Source: an uncultured Ruminiclostridium sp.
GTDB taxonomy: Bacteria > Bacillota > Clostridia > Oscillospirales > Ruminococcaceae
Reading direction: 5' to 3'
DNA: 25,184 nucleotides
NCBI GenBank assembly: GCA_910585505.1
Contig: CAJUFF010000022.1
Coordinates: 1 to 25,184 of the forward strand
Every line of letters starts with the position of its first letter. Position 1 is the stretch's first letter. A model generated the notes under the pieces. It searched no databases. It was not told the origin of the DNA and saw only the letters and a list, made by a program, of their open reading frames with translations. Shown piece by piece: positions 7,005 through 12,386 of the stretch. Both the position numbers and the translations under genes were made by a program.

Positions 7005-7140
7005 GAGCAATAAAAAGCCTTTTCCCGTAAGCACTAAAAAATGCACAGGAAAAGGACGTAAAAATCTTATTACTTCCCATTCCTCGGCAGGCGGCTGTAA
7101 AAGCCGTTAGCGCAGTGCGACCTGCTGTCTTTAGAACAGC
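7005..7140 (-). ncRNA. L10 leader (autoregulatory rplJ leader RNA)
   Basis: The minus-strand transcript from the promoter at 7147-7175 begins with a structured region. It includes ACAGCAGGTCGCACTGCGC, then GGCTTTTACAGCC, GCCTGCCGAGG and AATGGGAAG, which match my memory of the ribosomal L10 leader motif in Firmicutes. The L10-L12 complex binds this RNA to repress synthesis. A terminator hairpin follows before the rplJ ribosome site. The exact boundaries are approximate. Confidence 0.85.
7012..7055 (-). terminator. Attenuator hairpin in the rplJ leader
   Basis: On the minus strand, CCTTTTCC (complement of 7048-7055) pairs with GGGAAAAGG (complement of 7018-7026) and is followed by CTTTTTATT. 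This is an intrinsic terminator located between the L10 leader and the rplJ start. Transcription attenuation in response to free L10-L12 is the likely mechanism. Confidence 0.8.
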
Positions 7141-7146
7141 AAAAAT

Positions 7147-7175
7147 ATTATACAGCATTTTTTTCTTTTTGTCAA
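7147..7175 (-). promoter_or_regulatory. rplJ-rplL promoter
   Basis: On the minus strand, a perfect TTGACA (complement of 7170-7175), a 17-base spacer and a perfect TATAAT (complement of 7147-7152) form a consensus promoter, as expected for a highly expressed ribosomal operon. Confidence 0.9.
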
Positions 7176-7238
7176 TAGGTAAACATGAATTTTTTATCGT
7201 TTAGTATATTTTTTTAGGGTTTACAAAGTGCATAGTAT

Positions 7239-7417
7239 TATAGCAATCCAAAAAAAGTTTAAACAAAATTACAACAGTGTAAAAAACACACAAGCTTTGG
7301 GGGCGTTGCCCCCGTCCTTTGGATTCCCCTATTTCCCTTTCGTAGTCCGAAAGGGAAGCGGAAAGGACAATTAGTCGCTTCGCTCCTATTTGTTTATCTT
7401 TTTGTTGGATTGCTATA
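7239..7417. mobile_element. MITE-like element with TATAGCAATCCA terminal repeats
   Basis: A 12-bp perfect inverted repeat, TATAGCAATCCA (7239-7250) and TGGATTGCTATA (7406-7417), bounds about 179 bases with no coding potential. The interior is highly structured. GGGGGC pairs with GCCCCC (7299-7313). TTCCCTTTCG pairs with CGAAAGGGAA (7333-7357), inside an outer GTCCTTT/AAAGGAC stem (7314-7320 with 7362-7368). A TA at each outer edge is compatible with the TA target duplication of IS630/mariner-type elements. No transposase is present. Confidence 0.6.
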
Positions 7418-7460
7418 GAAACGGTTAAAGTTTTTAAAAAAATATTGTTCCCTAATACTA

Positions 7461-7574
7461 ATACTGTTAACCAATTAAAAATTGGAAAAATGGTTTTTAA
7501 TTGGTTAACAGTGTTTCGGGTGTAATAACCATTTTGACTATGATTTTATCCAGTGTCAAAATGGTTATTAGTAT
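7461..7574 (+). repeat. TACTAAT-type two-hairpin element, copy 3
   Basis: The first hairpin pairs ACTGTTAACCAATTAAAAA (from 7463) with its complement ending AACAGT near 7512. Next comes the core GTGTTTCGGGTG (7511-7522). The second hairpin pairs AATAACCATTTTGAC with GTCAAAATGGTTATT around an ATTTTATCCA loop and ends ATTAGTAT (7567-7574). Arm sequences differ from the dcw copies, but pairing, loop, core and end are retained. Confidence 0.85.
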
Positions 7575-7625
7575 AATATCGGTTTAAAAAGCCATTTTAT
7601 CCACTTTTGAAACCGATATTAGTAT
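7575..7625 (+). repeat. TACTAAT-type single hairpin in tandem, copy 4
   Basis: AATATCGGTTT (7575-7585) pairs with AAACCGATATT (7610-7620) around a loop containing ATTTTATCCA, and the unit ends ATTAGTAT (to 7625). It directly follows copy 3, as a tandem hairpin with a third, different arm sequence. Confidence 0.8.
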
Positions 7626-7632
7626 AAAATAC

Positions 7633-7666
7633 AAGGAGACCGAAGCTCCAAAGCGCCGATCTCCTT
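7633..7666. terminator. Terminator-like hairpin after the small membrane protein gene
   Basis: AAGGAGACCG (7633-7642) pairs with CGATCTCCTT (7657-7666, one wobble). Read on the minus strand it follows the gene at 7698-8066 and precedes a short T-rich stretch. It plausibly ends the surface-module operon. Confidence 0.5.
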
Positions 7667-7697
7667 TAAACTGATTGCAAATTGGTATTAAACGATT

Positions 7698-8066
7698 TCA
7701 AATCTGTCCCTTTATCTCCAATAACACATAATAATGATGTATAAAAACCGCCGCCAGAATCACATTAAATGCAATGCTCCCTATCATATAGGGTAGTCTC
7801 GCCTTCCTCCGATTTAGAAGAGTAGCCGTAAGAAACCCAATCCATGTACAGGAAACAATCAGCGCACCCATTATTATGCACATCTCGGTGACAAAATTCA
7901 GCTTAACCTTCAGCACGACACTTGTCGTAAATCCCACCAACGCGTTAACCGCAGGCAGTATCGCAAGCGGCAGAGTGGCCGCCGCCCATTTTTTTCTTTT
8001 GGCTCTGTAAAGGCTCGCTGCCGCGATTATAAGCAGACCCGTAATTATAAAGCTTTCGCCTATCAT
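7698..8066 (-). CDS. Small integral membrane protein, unknown function
   Basis: The 122-residue product has about four hydrophobic helices (roughly 3-20, 30-52, 60-84 and 92-115). They are joined by short basic loops such as YRAKRKKW and NRRKARLPY, so it is an inner-membrane protein. I recognise no family. AAAGGGG lies a short distance before the ATG. It starts 36 bases after the lipoprotein gene on the same strand, and so is probably the last gene of the SGNH-lipoprotein operon. A role in the same envelope process is inferred from position only. Confidence 0.7.
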   Translation of the reverse strand: MIGESFIITGLLIIAAASLYRAKRKKWAAATLPLAILPAVNALVGFTTSVVLKVKLNFVTEMCIIMGALIVSCTWIGFLTATLLNRRKARLPYMIGSIAFNVILAAVFIHHYYVLLEIKGQI

Positions 8067-8102
8067 AAAAAATATCCCCTTTACGTGAATTTGTCAGGGC
8101 AG

Positions 8103-8582
8103 TCATCCTTTAAGCTTCCCGTCGACAATCTCCTTAGCCTTTTCGTTATCCGCCAGAGCGATGTACACCGCGTAATTTCCGGTTGAAAAAATCTTGGCTG
8201 TTTCCAGCTTGTACATTTCGTCTGGAGTATAGGTTTCAAAAGACTCCTTTCTGGACTCCAGCTTTGATTGAAGCGCCGCCTCCGCTGACTTTGCCGCATC
8301 TGAACTCTTGAACTTGAATACTCCTATTTCGTCGGGAAGCGCGCCGGAGCCGCAAAGGGAAAACGCGGCAGAATCAAGCTCAGAGGTTTCAATTCCGCTG
8401 TAATAGCTCTCCACTTCATCTGTTCCTTTTTCTACTGAGGAAGAAATGGGCACCTCGTTCAGCACCGCGCTTACAACATCGGCGGGGTTTACGTCCGCGG
8501 CCGCCTCGCCGCCCTCTCCGCTGCACGCCGTAAAGAGCATTACGGGAGCTAACATGGCACAAAGCAACTTTTTGATTTTCAT
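8103..8582 (-). CDS. DUF4358-like lipoprotein
   Basis: The 159-residue product begins with a lipoprotein signal peptide, a short basic start (MKIKK) and a hydrophobic run ending in the lipobox LFTAC, with Cys20 as the lipidated residue. The acidic, Ala/Ser-rich region after it would be exposed at the outer membrane face. The remainder (DEIGVFKFKSSDAAKSAEAA, later YAVYIALADNEKAKEIVD) matches my memory of DUF4358, common in gut Clostridia and of unknown function. The start at 8582 has AAGGA upstream. An in-frame ATG at 8747 would remove the signal peptide from the N-terminus and is rejected. It lies downstream of the SGNH gene and upstream of a small membrane protein. Confidence 0.82.
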   Translation of the reverse strand: MKIKKLLCAMLAPVMLFTACSGEGGEAAADVNPADVVSAVLNEVPISSSVEKGTDEVESYYSGIETSELDSAAFSLCGSGALPDEIGVFKFKSSDAAKSAEAALQSKLESRKESFETYTPDEMYKLETAKIFSTGNYAVYIALADNEKAKEIVDGKLKG

Positions 8583-8616
8583 TTTTGTCTTTTCCTTTCT
8601 TGTTGTTCTTATAATC

Positions 8617-8718
8617 GCTGCCAAATTTCCACTACCTCTTAGGCTGGGGACATATCTCAGTTCAGTCAGAGATTTATACCCCAACTGAATCTCGGAATTG
8701 CTTAGTAATATCGGCAGC
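8617..8718 (-). ncRNA. Possible structured RNA with nested stems and a pseudoknot, before the lipoprotein gene
   Basis: Nested complementarities close this region: GCTGCC/GGCAGC (8617-8622 with 8713-8718), AATTTCC/GGAATT (8624-8630 with 8694-8699, one bulge), TGGGG/CCCCA (8645-8649 with 8679-8683) and ATCTC/GAGAT (8654-8658 with 8669-8673). The apical loop contains TTCAGT (8661-8666), which matches ACTGAA at 8684-8689 and would form a pseudoknot. GAGATT (8669-8674) can instead pair with AATCTC (8688-8693), an exclusive alternative. In the minus-strand transcript it lies in the 176-base gap between the SGNH and lipoprotein genes. I recognise no known riboswitch; an IS200/IS605-type remnant is an alternative. 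Confidence 0.4.
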
Positions 8719-8758
8719 TTGTTTAAGCTTCGTTTTATTTTATACAAAATATAACATT

Positions 8759-9640
8759 TTATCGTATCTGATTCTGAATGGTTCCCAACACTAATGCGTA
8801 TGCACTGCCCTGAAAATGAAGTCCGTCGGCTTCCGCGTATTTTGAAGAAAAATACCCTTCATTGTCCGACAGCTTGGAGCAGATATCAACGTATGTATAT
8901 CCTCCCTGCTCGCACATTGCCTTAAGACGCGAGTTGTAGTCGTTTATTTTTTCCATAGTCTCTTTTCCTTCCGCGTCATGTTCTTTAGTTACGGGAGGAA
9001 GAGAGATAACGCATATCTTGGCGGTATAGCAGGCCATTTCAAGCTCCGACACTAGCTCCGTCATTTTCTTTGACATATATTCCGCGTCCATAAACGCAAG
9101 CCCGTTTGTGCCCAACATTATATAGATACGCTTCGGCTGCATTGCGGCGACCTTTTCGACACAGGTCACATCACCTATCTTGTGATTTATGGCGCTTTCG
9201 GGGTTAAGTCCAACCTCGGCAAACACGTTTTCCGCTTCGAGATAGTTATACAGATGAAGTCCGGTAGATATACTGTCCCCGATAAACAGGTCGTTTTCAA
9301 AGAAAGCCATATCATATTGAGGAAGAACAAGATCGTCGGTAGATATAGTATCTTCCGTTTCGGAAACCGTATCTTCGGTGCTGTCCGACGTACTTTCCGA
9401 AGCTTCGGTTACTGAGCTTGTCTCGGAAACCGCGTCGGTGCCGGAAGCGGTTGTGGATTCGTTTCCGGAGCCGCTGTCCGTCTCCGAGGCGGTTGTGGCG
9501 GTAGGCTCGGTGCGGTTATTTCCGGTATCCTCTTTCATATGAAAGTATATTAAAACGATAAGCAGAATAATTATTCCCATTATCATCATATTTAACGCAA
9601 CTATCGCAATGGACAGGCCGTTTTTTTTCTTTTTAGCCAA
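8759..9640 (-). CDS. Membrane-anchored SGNH/GDSL-type hydrolase
   Basis: The 293-residue product has a cytoplasmic MAKKKKNG, one transmembrane helix (about 9-33), a Ser/Thr/Glu-rich low-complexity linker (about 45-105) and an extracellular SGNH hydrolase domain. Catalytic blocks are FIGDSIS (Ser123), the Gly near 144, GTN (177-179) and DGLH (Asp272, His275), so the full Ser-Gly-Asn-His set is present. Family members are esterases or acetyltransferase-linked enzymes acting on envelope polysaccharides; the substrate is unknown. The start is TTG at 9640, with AAAGGAG 9-10 bases upstream. It is the first gene of a three-gene minus-strand module. Confidence 0.88.
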   Translation of the reverse strand: MAKKKKNGLSIAIVALNMMIMGIIILLIVLIYFHMKEDTGNNRTEPTATTASETDSGSGNESTTASGTDAVSETSSVTEASESTSDSTEDTVSETEDTISTDDLVLPQYDMAFFENDLFIGDSISTGLHLYNYLEAENVFAEVGLNPESAINHKIGDVTCVEKVAAMQPKRIYIMLGTNGLAFMDAEYMSKKMTELVSELEMACYTAKICVISLPPVTKEHDAEGKETMEKINDYNSRLKAMCEQGGYTYVDICSKLSDNEGYFSSKYAEADGLHFQGSAYALVLGTIQNQIR

Positions 9641-9678
9641 GACGTTTTCTCCTTTTTCCTTTATTGTATCAATTATAC

Positions 9679-9707
9679 ATTATACACGTTTATTTGGAAA
9701 TAGTCAA
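9679..9707 (-). promoter_or_regulatory. Promoter of the SGNH-lipoprotein operon
   Basis: On the minus strand, TTGACT (complement of 9702-9707), a 17-base spacer and TATAAT (complement of 9679-9684) form a near-consensus promoter about 40 bases upstream of the TTG start. Confidence 0.85.
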
Positions 9708-10190
9708 GATTTTTTATATCATTGTCATATTTTCTTAAGATTTTTGCGGAAACGAAATTGTTTTTCGTTTTCTGACTTTTCTTTAAAAAAATAAGACAAT
9801 AAGACAAAAACGGTTCCCTTTGAAACCCGTATCCCCACCTTAGCCAATTAAGGCAATACCGCGCCGCGCGCTTTGCCGTGCATACGCTTGCATCTTTTCC
9901 GTCATATTTGTCCAAAACTACTAAGTACGCCAGTATTCCTGCGTCGTTTCGGACAATCTGACGAAAAATCTGACTGCGCGTCTGTACGACAATCTTTATG
10001 CGGTATTGCCTTAAATAAAACATTTTATTCCATATGCCGCTCCCTACATATTCTTATACAAGCATAGCTTCTCCACAATATATAGAGAAATCTATATTAT
10101 TTCCAAAATACGACCCTATTTCTTATGCACTTTCTACAAAAAAATGCTTGATTTTTTTTCGTTTTTTCTTTGTGATAATAATTTCAAAAG
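9708..10190. other. Divergent intergenic spacer before the dcw promoter
   Basis: No convincing gene is present between the SGNH promoter and the mraZ promoter. Open frames here lack ribosome sites and cross the inverted-repeat element at 9848-10014. The rest holds a direct repeat AATAAGAC-AATAAGAC near 9790-9805 and a small hairpin ATATAGA-GAAA-TCTATAT (10080-10097). I see nothing else. Confidence 0.55.
9848..10014. mobile_element. MITE-like element with TTAAGGCAATACCGC terminal repeats
   Basis: Perfect 15-bp inverted repeats TTAAGGCAATACCGC (9848-9862) and GCGGTATTGCCTTAA (10000-10014) bound a 167-base element richer in GC than its surroundings. An AAT on each side, if the repeats are counted from TAAGGC, may be a 3-bp target duplication. 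There is no transposase. A similar solo end (TAAGGCAGTACCGC) occurs at 19035-19048, which supports a dispersed family. Confidence 0.65.
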
Positions 10191-10191
10191 G

Positions 10192-10220
10192 TTGATTTTT
10201 CCCAATTTGTGGTGTATAAT
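10192..10220 (+). promoter_or_regulatory. mraZ / dcw cluster promoter
   Basis: TTGATT (10192-10197), a 17-base spacer and TATAAT (10215-10220) stand about 70 bases upstream of the mraZ ATG. Confidence 0.85.
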
Positions 10221-10252
10221 TTATCTTAGTGGAAAAATAGTCACTTTTGTGG
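10209..10252 (+). promoter_or_regulatory. Candidate MraZ binding boxes
   Basis: GTGG occurs at 10209-10212, 10229-10232 and 10249-10252, in the contexts TTTGTGGTG, TTAGTGGAAA and TTTGTGGTGAAA. The spacing is exactly 20 bases, so all three lie on one face of the helix and overlap the -10 region and early transcript. MraZ is known to bind arrays of G-rich direct repeats (GTGG-like in Firmicutes and Mycoplasma) at its own promoter. Assignment here is by pattern only. Confidence 0.6.
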
Positions 10253-10287
10253 TGAAATGTTTATCAGAAAGGAAGGAGGGAAATTCA

Positions 10288-10710
10288 ATGATGTTGGGTG
10301 AATTCAAAAGTACTCTCGATCCAAAAGGCCGTATGAATTTCCCCGTGAAGCTCCGCGATGAGCTGGGTTCTTCCTTTGTCATCTCAAAAACAATAGATAA
10401 ACAGTGCATAAAAGTGTACTCAAAAACGGACTGGGAAGCTCTTGTGAAATCAATACGGGAAATGCCGCAGGTAAAAACCGCTGGAATACAGCGTTTCCTC
10501 TTCGGAAGCGCCTTTGAGATAGAGCCGGATAAGCAGGGAAGAGCGCTTATCCCCGCCCCGCTCCGTGAATATGCGCAGCTTAAAACGGACATAGTAATAG
10601 TGGGTCTTGAGGGCAGAGCCGAGATCTGGGATAAAGAAAGCTGGGACAAGTTTAATTCCTCTCTGGATATGAATGAACTGCTTGCCGCCGCTGTGGAAAT
10701 GGGTCTTTGA
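10288..10710 (+). CDS. mraZ: Transcriptional regulator MraZ
   Basis: MraZ is a ring-forming AbrB-like DNA-binding protein that regulates the dcw cluster. The 140-residue product has the two repeated SpoVT/AbrB half-domains. The first is MLGEFKSTLDPKGRMNFP and the second begins near FEIEPDKQGRALIPAPLREYA; each contains the conserved D-x-K/Q-G-R motif. The start is one of two adjacent ATGs (10288 or 10291), with GGAGGG 7 bases before the first. An in-frame ATG at 10144 lies upstream of the promoter and is rejected. It is followed after one base by rsmH. Three GTGG boxes over its promoter suggest autoregulation. Confidence 0.96.
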   Translation: MMLGEFKSTLDPKGRMNFPVKLRDELGSSFVISKTIDKQCIKVYSKTDWEALVKSIREMPQVKTAGIQRFLFGSAFEIEPDKQGRALIPAPLREYAQLKTDIVIVGLEGRAEIWDKESWDKFNSSLDMNELLAAAVEMGL

Positions 10711-10711
10711 T

Positions 10712-11635
10712 ATGGAATTTCAGCATAAATCGGTACTTTTGCGGGAAAGCATAGAAGGTCTTGACGTAAAGCCGGGAGGAGTCTATATTGACTGTACCAC
10801 CGGCGGAGGTGGTCACAGTCTTGAAATTGCCGCTCGTTTGGGCCTCGCGGGCACTTTGTTTTGTTTTGATCAGGACAGTGAAGCCATTGAAGCCGCCAAA
10901 AAGCGGCTTTCCGAGTATTCTCCCATTTTCGTAACACGCAACTTTGCGGAAATGGGAGAGGTGCTCGCCGAATACGGCGTAAATAAAGCCGACGGAATCC
11001 TTATGGATCTGGGAGTAAGCTCCTATCAGCTTGACAATCGGGAACGCGGTTTTTCCTATCACGACGATGCTCCTCTTGACATGAGAATGAGCGGAGAAGG
11101 CGAAAGCGCTCGCGACGTGGTAAACGAATACGGGGATAACGAGCTTATACGTATACTCCGCCTTTACGGAGAGGAAAAATACGCCGTGAGCATCGCCAAA
11201 GGAATAACGATGGCAAGAGAAATTGCTCCCATAGAGACCACTTCTCAGCTTGCCGAAATAATAAAGAGCCATGTTCCAATGAAAGCGAGAAAAGAAAAAA
11301 ATCCGTGCAGGAAAACCTTTCAGGCGATAAGAATAGAAGTCAATAGAGAACTTGAGGTTCTTGAAAAGGGAATAGCGTCAGGCTTTGAGCTGCTTTCTCA
11401 CGGCGGCAGAATGGCGGTTATAACTTTTCATTCATTGGAAGACAGAATAGTAAAAAACGCTTTTCGGGAGTACTGCACCGGATGCACATGTCCGCCGGAT
11501 TTTCCCGTTTGCGTATGCGGAAAAAAGCCAAGGGCGGTATTGGTGAACAAAAAGCCGATAGAAGCGGATGAAAAGGAGCTTGAAGAAAATCCTCGCAGCC
11601 GAAGCGCCAAACTGAGAATTCTTGAAAAGCTCTGA
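10712..11635 (+). CDS. rsmH: 16S rRNA (cytosine1402-N4)-methyltransferase RsmH (MraW)
   Basis: RsmH methylates N4 of C1402 in the 16S rRNA decoding centre using AdoMet. The 307-residue product shows HKSVLL (residues 5-10), the AdoMet motif DCTTGGGGHS (27-36), GILMDLGVSSYQLD (95-108), the family signature RIEVNREL (207-214), SLEDR (241-245), the cysteine-bearing segment CTGCTCPPDFPVCVCG (255-270) and the C-terminal RSRSAKLR. The ATG at 10712 lies one base after the mraZ stop codon, with only a weak purine stretch inside the end of mraZ, so translation is probably coupled. An in-frame ATG at 10673 inside mraZ is not family-like. Confidence 0.96.
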   Translation: MEFQHKSVLLRESIEGLDVKPGGVYIDCTTGGGGHSLEIAARLGLAGTLFCFDQDSEAIEAAKKRLSEYSPIFVTRNFAEMGEVLAEYGVNKADGILMDLGVSSYQLDNRERGFSYHDDAPLDMRMSGEGESARDVVNEYGDNELIRILRLYGEEKYAVSIAKGITMAREIAPIETTSQLAEIIKSHVPMKARKEKNPCRKTFQAIRIEVNRELEVLEKGIASGFELLSHGGRMAVITFHSLEDRIVKNAFREYCTGCTCPPDFPVCVCGKKPRAVLVNKKPIEADEKELEENPRSRSAKLRILEKL

Positions 11636-11751
11636 CATTAAAGCGCAGCTTAAACAAGAGAGATGAAAAAACTTTGCAGGGAAAGTCTAATAAACCCATG
11701 TCATTCAAGAGGCATGGAACATTCTGCAGCGGTTACAGACAAAAAACTACA

Positions 11752-11763
11752 TTTCGGGTGCAA
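11752..11763 (+). repeat. Core fragment of a TACTAAT-type element
   Basis: TTTCGGGTGCAA in the rsmH-ftsL gap is identical to the core of the copy between murE and mraY. No clear hairpin arms or end motifs surround it, so it looks like a decayed copy. Confidence 0.4.
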
Positions 11764-11819
11764 TTTTTTTCACGTTAACAGCTTGAAGAAGATTGATGTT
11801 AAAAGAAAGGAATGATAAA

Positions 11820-12302
11820 ATGTACGCTTACAATAAAAGCAACGTAGCATACGATCTGTCAAGATTCGATGTGGAAGAACGGGAAAAAAAAACCAAGAAC
11901 GCCCCTCATATAAAAATGCACGCCACATCCGTTGCAAAAAGCGGAAACTGGTTTGTTACGATAGTACTGGTAACCTTCGCGGCGGTAGTGGCATTCTTTT
12001 TTATCAGCAGCAAGGCGGCTCTTTCCGAGGTAACCACTCAGATAAGCAGCAAGACCACAGAGCTTCAGGAGGCGAAAAGCGAAAACGTCCGACTTCAGGC
12101 GCAGCTTGACAATATGGTAACCCTAAGCAAGGTGGAGGAGATGGCGATATCGGAGCTGGGACTCAGAAAGACCACTAAAAATCAAGTCAGATATATTTAC
12201 GTTCAGGATCGCACCATGGTGCAGGTGGCGGAAAAGGAAGAAAATGTATTTGCCTCCCTTAAAAACTGGCTCGACGGAGTTTCGGATTATCTGGGATTTT
12301 GA
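11820..12302 (+). CDS. ftsL: Cell division protein FtsL
   Basis: FtsL is a small bitopic divisome protein that works with FtsQ/DivIB and FtsB/DivIC to activate septal peptidoglycan synthesis. The 160-residue product has a charged cytoplasmic N-terminus of about 42 residues, one transmembrane helix (43-63) and a heptad-like coiled coil (about 66-100, SSKTTELQEAKSENVRLQAQL). An ELGLRK motif follows, typical of FtsL/DivIC proteins. The start at 11820 has AAAGAAAGG about 9 bases upstream; the earlier in-frame ATG at 11793 lacks one. Sequence conservation in this family is low, so the call depends mainly on topology and the position between rsmH and the transpeptidase gene. Confidence 0.87.
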   Translation: MYAYNKSNVAYDLSRFDVEEREKKTKNAPHIKMHATSVAKSGNWFVTIVLVTFAAVVAFFFISSKAALSEVTTQISSKTTELQEAKSENVRLQAQLDNMVTLSKVEEMAISELGLRKTTKNQVRYIYVQDRTMVQVAEKEENVFASLKNWLDGVSDYLGF

Positions 12303-12306
12303 TTTT

Positions 12307-12343
12307 TATGAGGACAAGTTCTAATACAGGGCTTGTTCTCATA
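12307..12343. repeat. Hairpin after ftsL (ATGAGNACANGTTCT family)
   Basis: TATGAGGACAAG (12307-12318) pairs with CTTGTTCTCATA (12332-12343), starting four bases after the ftsL stop. The segment ATGAGGACAAGTTCT is nearly the same as ATGAGCACAGGTTCT, found directly after murE (16354-16368). The hairpin lacks a T tract, so it may be a processing or stabilising structure rather than a terminator. Confidence 0.5.
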
Positions 12344-12386
12344 AATTGTATCAAAATAATTTGTCCGCAAAAAGAAAGGAAAGCAT

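Noticed and set aside
8583..8747. N-terminal extension of the lipoprotein to 8747
   Set aside because: It would place the signal peptide and lipobox in the middle of the protein, and this segment is better explained by RNA-like structure.
9673..10023. Minus-strand gene of about 116 codons in the mraZ upstream region
   Set aside because: The frame lacks a ribosome site, crosses the SGNH promoter and is composed largely of the inverted-repeat element.
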